Position numbers and translations under genes: made by a program | Origin: JAKJEP01 sp964580995 | GTDB lineage: Bacteria > Planctomycetota > Phycisphaerae > Sedimentisphaerales > SM23-30 | Assembly: GCA_964580995.1 (NCBI GenBank) | Contig: CAZOMV010000008.1 | Span: 26,204-90,203 of the forward strand | Direction of reading: 5' to 3' | Length of the DNA stretch: 64,000 nt | Notes under the pieces: model-generated | Seen by the model: only the letters and a program-made list of their open reading frames with translations | What the model was told of the DNA's origin: nothing | The model's database searches: none | In this document: positions 34,576 through 44,056 of the stretch, piece after piece | Numbering within the stretch: the stretch's first letter is position 1 | Layout: each line of letters opens with the position of its first letter

Positions 34576-35406
34576 ATGGCAAACTCGTTTTTGGAAAATT
34601 TATTTTCGTTGAAAGACAAGGTGGTGGTGGTCACTGGCGGCGGGGGGTGCCTGGCCGGGGCGATGGCCGGCGGCGCGGCCCGGGCTGGTGCGCGGGTGGC
34701 GATTCTAGATATCGATTCGGACAAGGCGCTGAAGGCGGCCAGTTCGATTCTGAAAGAAGGGAACTGCGCGATTGCGTTAAAAGCGGATGTGCAGAACCGG
34801 GCTTCCCTGCAAGAGGCGCGGGACGCCATTATCAGCTATTTTGGGAAGATTGACTGTTTGATCAACGGAGCGGGCGGGAGCCGGGCCAATGCGGTTACTA
34901 CCGATGTGGTTTCCTTTTTCGGCATTTCGGCGGAGGCGATTCAATCGGTATTTGATTTGAATATCATAGGGACGATATTAGCCTGTCAGGTATTCGGCCA
35001 GGAGATCGTCAAGCAGGACCGCGGGTCTATCCTGAATATTGCCTCGGTGGCCGGTTTAAGGCCGCTGACGCGGGCAATAGCCTATTCGGCGGCCAAAGCA
35101 GCGGTGGTGAATTTTACGGCGTGGCTGGCGGTGCATATGTGCCAGCACTATTCGAAGGCGATCCGGGTGAACTGTATTGCCCCGGGTTTTTGTCTGGCGG
35201 AGCAGAACCGGTTTCTGCTGGTGGACGATAAAAACGAGAAGACGGAGCGGGCCAAAAAAATATTGGTCGGCGTCCCGCAGAATCGCTTTGGCGAGGCAGA
35301 GGAATTTGTCAGCGCGGTTTTGTGGCTGCTGAGCGATTCGTCCTCCTTTACCACCGGTTCGGTGATTACCATCGATGGGGGATTCGATGCCTATAGCGGA
35401 GTATAA
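34576..35406 (+). CDS. SDR oxidoreductase of the D-mannonate oxidoreductase (fructuronate reductase) type
   Basis: 276 residues. SDR landmarks: VTGGGGCLAGAMAGGAA, LINGAGGSRAN, NIASVAGLRPL and the Tyr-Lys pair in AYSAAKAAVVNFT. The end PGFCLAEQNRFLLVDD, NRFGEAEEFVSAVLWLLSD and IDGGFDAYSGV is what I know from SDR enzymes interconverting D-fructuronate and D-mannonate. That would point to uronate or pectin-derived sugar use. Starts 4 bp after the M24 gene. Confidence 0.8.
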   Translation: MANSFLENLFSLKDKVVVVTGGGGCLAGAMAGGAARAGARVAILDIDSDKALKAASSILKEGNCAIALKADVQNRASLQEARDAIISYFGKIDCLINGAGGSRANAVTTDVVSFFGISAEAIQSVFDLNIIGTILACQVFGQEIVKQDRGSILNIASVAGLRPLTRAIAYSAAKAAVVNFTAWLAVHMCQHYSKAIRVNCIAPGFCLAEQNRFLLVDDKNEKTERAKKILVGVPQNRFGEAEEFVSAVLWLLSDSSSFTTGSVITIDGGFDAYSGV

Positions 35407-35508
35407 TAAAAATCGCAAAAAGCAAATAGCAAAAATAAGGTGTCTGCCGCGGGCGGATGAAATTTTATAATTGACGTAGGACCTACAGTCCTGGTAAGGA
35501 GTGCAGCC

Positions 35509-36543
35509 ATGCAGGATGCGGTAATCATGGGGATCGTTCTGACGGTTTTGGCGGGAGTCGTGATGGGCACCAGTCCCTGGCCTCTGAAGCTCATGCGGGA
35601 ATTCCAGTATGAGCATTTTGCCTTTGTCTCGATGCTATTTTCCCTGATTGTAATTCCCTGGGGGATTACGCTGTTCCTGTGCCCGAATGTGTTTTCCGCT
35701 TTGCGGGAGATGGATTCCCTCCTTCTGGTGAAAGCCAATCTGCTTTCTCTTTGCTGGGGAATCGCCCAGGTGCTGGCGCTGCTCTGTTTTGTGCGGATTG
35801 GGGTGAGTTTGACGTATGGAATTCTGGTGGGTGTGGCTTCCTGTGTGGGAGTGGTGGTTCCCATGATTATCAAGGCCTCGGGGGCGTTTTCCCAGGCGCC
35901 GGAGCTGGATTCCAAAGCCGGTACAACCGTGCTATGCGGTGTGGCGGTTATGCTGGCCGGGGTGTATTTTGCCTCCCTTTCCGGATTTGGCCGCGAGAAA
36001 GCCCAGCAGACGGAGAGCCGGCATTCGGGAGGTTTTGTCGTGGGTTTGATCATGGTCGTTTTAGCAGGCGCGCTGTCAACCGGATGGAGTTTTGCCTTTG
36101 CTTATAGTCAAGATTCAATCATCACAGTGATGCTGGATCATGGCGCCAAGCCTTATCCGGCCAGCATCGCCGTCTGGGCATTAGTTTTGCCGGGAGCGGC
36201 TCTGGTAAACGCTCTGTATCCGGCGTATCTGATGAGTAAAAATAAAACCTGGGGCGTTTTGGCCAGGAGCAGCCGGGAAATCGGTTTATCCCTGCTTTAT
36301 GGCCTGCTGTTTTTTATTCCCAGCGCTCTGCTGGGCAAAGGGATGCTGTGTCTGGGAGCCTTGGGGGCTTCGGTCGGTTTTGGCATCCAACAGTCCACGA
36401 TGATGCTGGGTGCCCAGGGACTTGGTTTTCTCAGCGGGGAATGGCGGGGCGTGAGCGGCAAGCCGCGCACCCAAATCTATCTAGCGATTGTGGTTTTGAT
36501 TATTGCGACGGTAATTATGGCGTTCGGAAATTCGTTAACCTGA
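35509..36543 (+). CDS. RhaT-like sugar-proton symporter
   Basis: 344 residues, the length of E. coli RhaT, with ten hydrophobic segments, for example MGIVLTVLAGVVMGTSPWPL, FAFVSMLFSLIVIPWGITL and YGILVGVASCVGVVVPMI. RhaT proteins import L-rhamnose or related sugars with H+. AAGGAG lies seven bases before the ATG. It follows the SDR genes and precedes two exported glycosidases. A second family member is at 42809-44011, so two substrates are likely. Confidence 0.8.
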   Translation: MQDAVIMGIVLTVLAGVVMGTSPWPLKLMREFQYEHFAFVSMLFSLIVIPWGITLFLCPNVFSALREMDSLLLVKANLLSLCWGIAQVLALLCFVRIGVSLTYGILVGVASCVGVVVPMIIKASGAFSQAPELDSKAGTTVLCGVAVMLAGVYFASLSGFGREKAQQTESRHSGGFVVGLIMVVLAGALSTGWSFAFAYSQDSIITVMLDHGAKPYPASIAVWALVLPGAALVNALYPAYLMSKNKTWGVLARSSREIGLSLLYGLLFFIPSALLGKGMLCLGALGASVGFGIQQSTMMLGAQGLGFLSGEWRGVSGKPRTQIYLAIVVLIIATVIMAFGNSLT

Positions 36544-36600
36544 AATTAACTTCTCGGTTTGGACATATCAGGAAAAGTTATTCTGTTTGCGGAGGATATG

Positions 36601-39243
36601 ATGTTGTTGTCAAAAAACGTTGGTGTCAACAGTGCTTTGGTGTGGCTGTTTCTGCTGGTGTCGGCGCCGGGAATGGCAGGGGCCGCCGGCAGTAAAGCCT
36701 CGAACGACAATTTTATCCTGGAAGTATTCCAGGATAGTTCTGAGGTGATGGTTCGCTTCTACGACAAACAGGCGAATATGTATCGCAGTGATGGTCCTTA
36801 TATCTATCGGGCCGTTCGTGCTTCCGAAAATGGCGATCAGGTATTTACCCGGCTGGAGGATGTGAAAATCCAATCCCAGGAGGACCGGATTTCCGTTACC
36901 GGGGATCTGGCTGGCCTGGAGTTTGAGCAAACCTTCCGAGTACCGAAAGATAAACCCTATATGGAGGAACAAATCCAGCTTACCAACCAAACCGGTTCCA
37001 CGGTAAGTTTGCGTGAGTTTGAATCGAGGATGCAAATCAAGGTGGCAGAGGCGGGCGGTCAGGTTCTGCCTCCCTTTGCTCAGGACCATTTTATGGCGAT
37101 CCCTTTCCTGCATCGGGCCACGGATCCGCAGGGGTATCGCAACGATTTCACCATCGAACATATTCTCACGCAGGAAGGCCGGGTTTTTCGGGTGGGCGGC
37201 TGGCCTCCGGGGCAAATACCCGGCAAGCATTATCTATCAGACGCCTGGGCCTGGCGGCATGGCGATGGTTCCTTTGGGATCTTCAGTTTCAATCAGGACA
37301 ATTTGATCTTCAGCTTTTTAACTCCCGTTTCCCTGGAGAATGGTTCCAGCCTTCGCTTTGGCGGTGTCTGCAAGGATTCGATGGTGTTGTCCGCCCTGGA
37401 CCGCTTCGAAAACGGCCGAACCCTGGAACTGGGCTTGACGCGTTATCAGTACGTGCCGGGTGATTATCAGGATTGTGCCTATGCCTATCGCGCTATGCTG
37501 GATGAGAAAAACTGCCGGTTCCCCGCTGGTATTAATCCGCCGGTGCACTGGAATCAGCTTTATAATATGAATGGAGCCTGGAACGACCGCAAGGACAACT
37601 ATACCCTGGACCGCGTATTGCAGGAGGCCGCCAAGGCCCGTGATTTTTCCTGTGAGGCGCTGTATCTGGATCCCGGCTGGGACACCACCTTCGGTTCCTT
37701 TCTCTGGGGCAGGGAGTGGCTGGGCGAGCCTGCCGAGTTCGTCAAACGCATCCGTAAGGATTATAATCTGGCGGTTTCCCTCCATACCCCCATGCCGCCG
37801 TGGGCCTCCGATCCCGGTCTGCTGATGGGGCCTTTGAATGTGAATGAATGGCCCGCTTCCTGCCGGAGGATGGTTTGGGATAGTGAAAATGTACCGAAAT
37901 CCAAAGAGGGCCGCCGAAATCTGGCCCGGCTGGACAGCGTCCGGGCCACTGTCTCCGGCACCATCCCCGGCCATGATATTCACAAAGTGGAGCATCTGAT
38001 TGACGGCCGGTATGGTAATTCGAATAGCTGGGTGGCCGATCAGCAGTCCGCCTGGGTTCAACTGGACCTGGGAGCAACGTATGAAATCAATTCGGTCTGT
38101 CTCAGCAACGATCAGCATATGCAATTTCAGGACCGCCAGGCGATGAATTATACCATACTGGTCAGCGACAAAACCGATCAGCCAGCGGATTTTGTGCAAG
38201 TCGCCCAGATCAGCCATCAACCTCTCGCAACCGTGAACGAAGTGAAATTCAATCCCCGCCCGGCCCGCTATATTCGGATTGCAATGGAAAAAACCGCAGG
38301 AGGGGATTCACCGCGTATCGACGAAATACAGGTGTATGAGGCAAAGCCGACCGTGGAAACGGTCCAAAGCGATAAGCCGAAGATGGTACCGGCAGATAAC
38401 GGGGCTTTAATCTGTATGTCTTCCCGCAGTTTTCTGGATGAAGCGGAGAAACGGCTGCTGGCCCTTTGTCAGGATGGGGTTACTTTCTTGATGTTCGACG
38501 GAACCTGGTTTAATCCCTGCGTCGATCCTTCCCACGGCCACCCGATCCCCTTTACCTATGAAGACCACATGGACGCCTGCGTCGATTTGGCCCGCCGCAT
38601 TCATCGCCGGTTCCCGAACGTCCTGATTGAAATGCACGACATGATGGCCGGGGGTTCCTTTGTGCGGGCCACCCCGGTCTATTATAAATATGGTCTGGAG
38701 GGCAGCTACGATGACAACTGGGCTTTTGAGCTGATGTGGGAACCGATGAAAAACGTTCAAACGGGCCTGAGCACCGCGGCCTATTATTATGACCTGGCCT
38801 GCAACGTTCCCCTGTATCTGCATATCAACCTGGGCGATGATAATGAACATTGCCTCTCCCTCTGGTGGTACGCCTCCACCTGCCGGCATCTGGGGATCGG
38901 CGGCGACCACGCCAACCCGAAGGTGACCGCGGCCCATCTGGCGGCGATGAAAAAATATCGCCAATTGGAGGCGTTCTTCAAACGGGGCGATTTCTACGGC
39001 ATCAACGAAGAAATTCATTTGCATGTTCTGCCGGAGCAGCAGGCGGTGGTCGTGAATGTGTTTAATCTCTCCGATCAGCCGCGGACCATTAACGGCCGGA
39101 TGGAACTGGGGAAAATGGGGCTTGATCCGGCCAGGTCCTATCAGACGGATAAGCCCGGCTGCCGGATTGAGGCGGGTATAATGAATGTGAATCAGGAATT
39201 ACCGGCCTGGGGAACTGAGGTAGCGGTATTGCGGGCCGAGTGA
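36601..39243 (+). CDS. Exported TIM-barrel glycoside hydrolase with an inserted F5/8 type C (discoidin) domain
   Basis: About 880 residues; the ATG at 36601 has GGAGG five bases upstream. Signal peptide (VWLFLLVSAPGMAGA), an N-terminal beta sandwich (about 20-300), then an alpha-galactosidase-like barrel: NPPVHWNQLYNM, LYLDPGWDTTFG (about 356) and FLMFDGTWFNPCVDPSHGHP (about 630), with Asp residues that could be catalytic. Between these, about 439-582, sits a discoidin domain (VEHLIDGRYGNSNSWVAD ... ARYIRIAMEK). The downstream paralogue lacks this insert. Family number and substrate are not assigned; L-sugar or galactoside side chains are plausible from context. Confidence 0.75.
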   Translation: MLLSKNVGVNSALVWLFLLVSAPGMAGAAGSKASNDNFILEVFQDSSEVMVRFYDKQANMYRSDGPYIYRAVRASENGDQVFTRLEDVKIQSQEDRISVTGDLAGLEFEQTFRVPKDKPYMEEQIQLTNQTGSTVSLREFESRMQIKVAEAGGQVLPPFAQDHFMAIPFLHRATDPQGYRNDFTIEHILTQEGRVFRVGGWPPGQIPGKHYLSDAWAWRHGDGSFGIFSFNQDNLIFSFLTPVSLENGSSLRFGGVCKDSMVLSALDRFENGRTLELGLTRYQYVPGDYQDCAYAYRAMLDEKNCRFPAGINPPVHWNQLYNMNGAWNDRKDNYTLDRVLQEAAKARDFSCEALYLDPGWDTTFGSFLWGREWLGEPAEFVKRIRKDYNLAVSLHTPMPPWASDPGLLMGPLNVNEWPASCRRMVWDSENVPKSKEGRRNLARLDSVRATVSGTIPGHDIHKVEHLIDGRYGNSNSWVADQQSAWVQLDLGATYEINSVCLSNDQHMQFQDRQAMNYTILVSDKTDQPADFVQVAQISHQPLATVNEVKFNPRPARYIRIAMEKTAGGDSPRIDEIQVYEAKPTVETVQSDKPKMVPADNGALICMSSRSFLDEAEKRLLALCQDGVTFLMFDGTWFNPCVDPSHGHPIPFTYEDHMDACVDLARRIHRRFPNVLIEMHDMMAGGSFVRATPVYYKYGLEGSYDDNWAFELMWEPMKNVQTGLSTAAYYYDLACNVPLYLHINLGDDNEHCLSLWWYASTCRHLGIGGDHANPKVTAAHLAAMKKYRQLEAFFKRGDFYGINEEIHLHVLPEQQAVVVNVFNLSDQPRTINGRMELGKMGLDPARSYQTDKPGCRIEAGIMNVNQELPAWGTEVAVLRAE

Positions 39244-39309
39244 GTGGAAATAGTTGTGACAAACAGGATTGATTTATTGGTTTTAGGATAAGAAAGATTG
39301 AGGTTGTGC

Positions 39310-42300
39310 ATGTTGGAAAGAAAAACGGCCGTATGGTTTATTTCGTTATTATGGATAAGTTGTTTGACGGGAGTTTCTTATGGTGAGGCGGCGGTGGAAG
39401 TGATCTGGCAGATCGGGCAGGCGGACGGCAGTTGCGGGGAGTTTGCCCTGGCGGGGCAGGCGAATCAGTTTAAGGAAAAGTTTCCGGGGGAGGTGGTTTA
39501 TACGGTAGGGCAAAGCGAGGTTTCGCAGTTTCCGGGGATTCACCCTAATTCGGCGGATGTAAGCTGGGGCGGGCGAGAAACAATCCCGTTTGTGATTGCG
39601 TTTCACCTGCCGGCGGCAGTCGAGACGGGAGCAATCTTATCGATTTCGCTGGCGGATGTGCATGAGAGGCTGGCGCCGCTAATGGAGGTGGAACTGGACG
39701 GCCAGGGGATTTATTCGCAAAGGCTGAAAACCGGAGCCGGGAAAGTATATATGGGACCCACCAGCGGGACGGCCCAGAAACTATTTGTGGCACTGCCGCA
39801 GGGTGCCTTGCCAGCCGGTGACCACAAGCTGGCCATCACGCTGAAGGACGGTTCCTGGGTGGCATATGATGCGATTGCCCTGATTCGTTATGATGTGGCA
39901 CAGATACTGACGGAGCAAATCAAGCAGCCGGAAGGGCGAAGCAACTGGCTGGCGGCGGAATCCTTTCAGGCCCGGGATGGTGTTACCGTATCTGGCGACG
40001 GAGCGGTAAGTGTGTTATTGCTCCAGGGCGGCAGTGTAAGTTCCGAGGCGATGAATCTGCCGGAGGGATATGAGGCGGAGTTTTCCATTTATTGCGACTC
40101 CGGAAGCTGGAGTTTGAATAGCGTATCTCCCGATTCCATGCGGGGCAGTATCTGGCAGGTCATCTATGATACGGCGGAGGATGGGGGGAAGATTTGGATA
40201 GAGGATACCGCTCTGTCACGGACGAAAGGGGAACCGGCGGCGGTAAAAAAAGGATGGCTGCAATTTCGGATTCAGGATCAGGGAGGTTTGGCGGCGATTA
40301 CAGTTACCGATTCGTCGGGGAAGAGTTCTGCCTTTTCCGCCCGGCATGTAACTGCGCCGCTGAGCCGGCTGGAATGGCAGGGTCGCTCGGATACCCAGCT
40401 TGGTTTGGCATATGTGGTGTGCCGCCCTCTCTTGCAGAAACCGGTCGGTGTTCCTTCTGCCGGTGCAAAGGTCTATACAAAACCTACGGCTACATACGAT
40501 CGTCAAAAGGGCCTGGTGACCATTGGCAGCGGGCGGTTTGAGCTGATCGTCGAAACGAAAGACGGTTTGAATCCCTGCCGTCTGCGGGACTTGAAAACGG
40601 GGCGGATTTATGCGGATGCGGATTACGTTTGGCCGGGCGGTGGATTTCCGCAACTGACGGTAGAACCTGAGATTCAGGAAGAAAAGGACGGCGGTTATTC
40701 GGTGCGTTTCCAGGCACGACTAAATTCGTTGGAAATCGAGCAATTATTTGCCGTATCGAAAAATGATCCGGATGCCATAACCGAAACCATTCGAATTGCC
40801 AATTCCGGCGGAGAACCGCTGGATACCTCCGGTTTTGCCTGTGGTTTTGCCAAATGCATGGTGGATGAACAAGGAATGGCCGCCGGTGTGAGCGGCGACC
40901 GGTTCGCGGAGATTCCCTACCGGCGGCGGCCGGAAACAGGGGATTTGTGTGATTATTCCCTGTCTGATATTTTATTGAAGAAAATCTGGCATGCGGTGGA
41001 TCGGATCAACTGGTATCGGAAAGGAGATATAGGGCCTCAGATGTATTCGCCGACCTGGGGTTCGGAAGGCTGGGCCTGGTACAATCTGAACGAGACGCTG
41101 CTGCTGCATAAGTATAATGCCGAGGCGATGGAGTGGTCTCTGATGGAACCGGTTTGGCGAACCGGGGATAATTCGCAGGATTGGCTGGTGCTGCGTTTCG
41201 GCGGGGCGGGCCGCTGGAAGTTTGGCGATCCGGAAGGGGCGGCGCAACTGAAGCCGGGCGAGAGTTTCACATTCGGACAGACCCGCCTGCAGATGCTGGA
41301 TGGCGGCTGGAAAGAGGCGTTTTATTCCTATCGAAAGGACATGGACAGCCGTGGGCATGTCACACCCAAAGGCTATAATCCGCCGGTCCACTGGAATGAG
41401 CTGTATGATAATCCGCTTTGGTGGCCGCCTTTGAGTGATACCGTAGAAAATCGGGCCAAGTACTACCGGCGGGAAGACATGAAGATCGAGGCGGACAAGG
41501 CGTATGAAATCGGCTGCGAGTGTCTGTATCTGGATCCGGGCTGGGATACGATATTTGCCTCCTGTATCTGGGCGGATGACCGGCTGGGCAGACAGGAAGA
41601 TTTTTATAAATGGATTCAGGAGGAATATGGTTTTGCCCTGGCCCTGCATACCCCGCTGGCGGCCTGGAGCGATCCGAGCGGTTATCCGGATGACAACTGG
41701 TGCAAGGATATAAACGGCAACAAGATGGGAGGGCTGTGCAGCTCGAATCAGAAATGGGTGGAGGAAAAGGCCAGGCGTCTGAACGAACTGTGTAAGAATG
41801 GCGCGTATTTCATTATGTTCGACGGCAACTGGTTTACCGGTGATTGCTGGGATCCAAGCCATGGACATTCCCTGCCGCCGACTCGTCAGGACCATCTGGA
41901 CGCGACGCTGCGTCTGTGCCAACTGGTGCACGAACAATACCCGAAGGTCGAGATCGAACTACATGATCCCATCATCGGTCCGGGCGTTCCACGGTATTGC
42001 CCGACTTATATTTTACACGCCAAACCGGGTTCCTTCGATGTCCTGTGGGGTTATGAACAGATGATCTATACCGAAGAGGACGTGCTGAACCGCCGGGGGG
42101 CCGCCCTGTATTATGTCAATCTGGCCTATCATATTCCGATCTATCTGCATATCGATCTGCGGACGGACAACGATCAGGCCCTGGGATTCTGGTGGTATGC
42201 CAGTACCTGCCGGCACATGGGATTCGGCGGCAAGCATAAAAACCCCAAAGCGTGGCAGGCTCACAAGGATGCGATGCAGACCTATCTGCGGTTGAAGCCG

Positions 42301-42573
42301 TTCTTTACCAGCGGCGAGTTTTACGGCCTGGACGAGACGATTCATGTTCATACTCTGCCGGAGAAAAACGCCGCGGTAATCAACTGCTTCAAGCTGGACG
42401 ATTCGACGGAACCGGTGACATTTCAATTTCGTTTGCCGGAAATTGGATTATCTGCGGACAGGGATTACCAGTTGACCGGTGCGGACAGTTGGAAACGACA
42501 GGGGGATATTATGGAAGTCCAGGTACAGGTTCCCAGCCATGGAGTAAAGATCATCGAAATCGGAGCAAGGTAG
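39310..42573 (+). CDS. Exported TIM-barrel glycoside hydrolase, paralogue of the upstream gene
   Basis: 1087 residues from the ATG at 39310 (GAGG upstream). Signal peptide (VWFISLLWISCLTGVSYG), an NPCBM-like beta domain (about 25-190), a further beta region, then the same barrel as upstream: NPPVHWNELYDNPLWW, CLYLDPGWDTIFAS (about 739), IMFDGNWFTGDCWDPSHGHS (about 836) and FWWYASTCRHMGFGGKHKNP. The barrel is uninterrupted, which locates the discoidin insert of its neighbour precisely. Conserved acidic residues in both suggest an active enzyme on a plant or algal polysaccharide side chain. Confidence 0.75.
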   Translation: MLERKTAVWFISLLWISCLTGVSYGEAAVEVIWQIGQADGSCGEFALAGQANQFKEKFPGEVVYTVGQSEVSQFPGIHPNSADVSWGGRETIPFVIAFHLPAAVETGAILSISLADVHERLAPLMEVELDGQGIYSQRLKTGAGKVYMGPTSGTAQKLFVALPQGALPAGDHKLAITLKDGSWVAYDAIALIRYDVAQILTEQIKQPEGRSNWLAAESFQARDGVTVSGDGAVSVLLLQGGSVSSEAMNLPEGYEAEFSIYCDSGSWSLNSVSPDSMRGSIWQVIYDTAEDGGKIWIEDTALSRTKGEPAAVKKGWLQFRIQDQGGLAAITVTDSSGKSSAFSARHVTAPLSRLEWQGRSDTQLGLAYVVCRPLLQKPVGVPSAGAKVYTKPTATYDRQKGLVTIGSGRFELIVETKDGLNPCRLRDLKTGRIYADADYVWPGGGFPQLTVEPEIQEEKDGGYSVRFQARLNSLEIEQLFAVSKNDPDAITETIRIANSGGEPLDTSGFACGFAKCMVDEQGMAAGVSGDRFAEIPYRRRPETGDLCDYSLSDILLKKIWHAVDRINWYRKGDIGPQMYSPTWGSEGWAWYNLNETLLLHKYNAEAMEWSLMEPVWRTGDNSQDWLVLRFGGAGRWKFGDPEGAAQLKPGESFTFGQTRLQMLDGGWKEAFYSYRKDMDSRGHVTPKGYNPPVHWNELYDNPLWWPPLSDTVENRAKYYRREDMKIEADKAYEIGCECLYLDPGWDTIFASCIWADDRLGRQEDFYKWIQEEYGFALALHTPLAAWSDPSGYPDDNWCKDINGNKMGGLCSSNQKWVEEKARRLNELCKNGAYFIMFDGNWFTGDCWDPSHGHSLPPTRQDHLDATLRLCQLVHEQYPKVEIELHDPIIGPGVPRYCPTYILHAKPGSFDVLWGYEQMIYTEEDVLNRRGAALYYVNLAYHIPIYLHIDLRTDNDQALGFWWYASTCRHMGFGGKHKNPKAWQAHKDAMQTYLRLKPFFTSGEFYGLDETIHVHTLPEKNAAVINCFKLDDSTEPVTFQFRLPEIGLSADRDYQLTGADSWKRQGDIMEVQVQVPSHGVKIIEIGAR

Positions 42574-42808
42574 GAACAGATAGGGGGGAATACCTGCTGA
42601 TTCAACTGCTTCCAGCGGATGTAACCGAATGCTCTGGTGGGTAACAGGGGAATTCTGTACCTGCCCGGTAGGATAATCGCCATAGCGTCATAATTTCCGT
42701 TGCAACCTGTTTTTATAGGCAGTACAATAATCCACTCATTAAAATAATTGCTAAACATTTGCGTAACTATAGTAATGACAGGAAGTAACAGCAGGCAAGG
42801 AGTCGATT

Positions 42809-44011
42809 ATGATGGCTAACCCGTTTCTTGGTGTGGTCTTTCATTGGTTAGGTGGGCTGGCGTCGGGCAGTTTCTATGTTCCTTACCGGGGTGTGAAAAA
42901 GTGGTCCTGGGAAGTGTACTGGCTGGTCGGCGGCTTCTTTAGCTGGATCATTGCCCCGTGGGTCCTGGCCTCAATTATGACGTGCGACCTTCTCAACGTC
43001 CTGGGGCAGCAATCAATTAAGACGCTGTGGTGGACATATTTCTTTGGTGCTATGTGGGGTATGGGCGGACTGACTTTCGGTCTAACCATGCGATATCTCG
43101 GCATGTCTCTGGGTATGGGTGTTGCATTAGGCTATTGTGCAGCGTTTGGGACACTGGTCCCGCCGATTGCGAAGAGTTTTTTGCCGAATATTCCGATTGC
43201 CGCTAGTCTGGGCGACATAGCCCAAACGACACCGGGGCAAATCACACTGGGTGGGGTGGCCGTCTGCATGATCGGGATTTTGGTTGCGTCTATGGCCGGT
43301 CTGAACAAAGAGCGAGAAATGCCCGAAGCAGAAAAGAAGAAGGCCATTCAGGAGTTTAACTTCAGTAAAGGAATACTAGTTGCCACCTTTTCTGGCGTTA
43401 TGAGTGCGTGTTTTGCCTTTGCCTTGACGGCTGGTAACCAGATTGCTGAGGCATCCAGACTTGCAGGCACTTCGCCGATCTGGACGGGGCTGCCGAAACT
43501 GTGTGTCGTTTTATTGGGTGGGTTCACGACGAATTTCATCTGGTGCATTCTGCTGAATATCAAAAATCGCACGGGCTACCAGTATTTCAGTTCCACCTTG
43601 CGGCATAAATCGCCCCAGCGTGATAGGGAAACGATCATCGAAACCGCCATTGACGCCCCTAGCGAAGAAGTGGTCGAACATGCACCCCGAAAATCATCCG
43701 CCGCCGATAGCCGCGTACCGATGCTGAACAACTATTTTTTCAGTGCCCTGGCTGGAGTTACGTGGTATATGCAGTTCTTCTTCTACACCATGGGCGAAAC
43801 GCAGATGGGCGATTACCAATTCTCCAGTTGGACCCTGCATATGGCCAGCATTATCATTTTTAGTTCCTTGTGGGGTATCGCCTTGCATGAATGGAGGGGT
43901 TCCAGCTCGCGCACACGGATCTTGCTAACTATCGGTTTACTGCTTTTAATCGTCTCAACGGTTATTGTCGGTTACGGCAATTATCTGGCGGTTCCACCGG
44001 CGGCCAATTAA
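42809..44011 (+). CDS. RhaT-family sugar-proton symporter
   Basis: 400 residues. Very close to RhaT in its first half: FHWLGGLASGSFYVPYRGVK, WSWEVYWLVGGFFSWIIAPW, FFGAMWGMGGLTFGLTMRYL and SLGMGVALGYCAAFGTLVPP. About 50 residues longer than typical, mostly from a polar cytoplasmic loop near 265-305 (HKSPQRDRETIIETAIDAPS). AAGGAG lies six bases before the ATG. It ends the sugar locus; the 235-bp gap before it holds no recognised feature. Confidence 0.85.
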   Translation: MMANPFLGVVFHWLGGLASGSFYVPYRGVKKWSWEVYWLVGGFFSWIIAPWVLASIMTCDLLNVLGQQSIKTLWWTYFFGAMWGMGGLTFGLTMRYLGMSLGMGVALGYCAAFGTLVPPIAKSFLPNIPIAASLGDIAQTTPGQITLGGVAVCMIGILVASMAGLNKEREMPEAEKKKAIQEFNFSKGILVATFSGVMSACFAFALTAGNQIAEASRLAGTSPIWTGLPKLCVVLLGGFTTNFIWCILLNIKNRTGYQYFSSTLRHKSPQRDRETIIETAIDAPSEEVVEHAPRKSSAADSRVPMLNNYFFSALAGVTWYMQFFFYTMGETQMGDYQFSSWTLHMASIIIFSSLWGIALHEWRGSSSRTRILLTIGLLLLIVSTVIVGYGNYLAVPPAAN

Positions 44012-44056
44012 TTGCCCTGTTTCATTGCGTTCCGGATTTATCCATAGAGAAATGGA

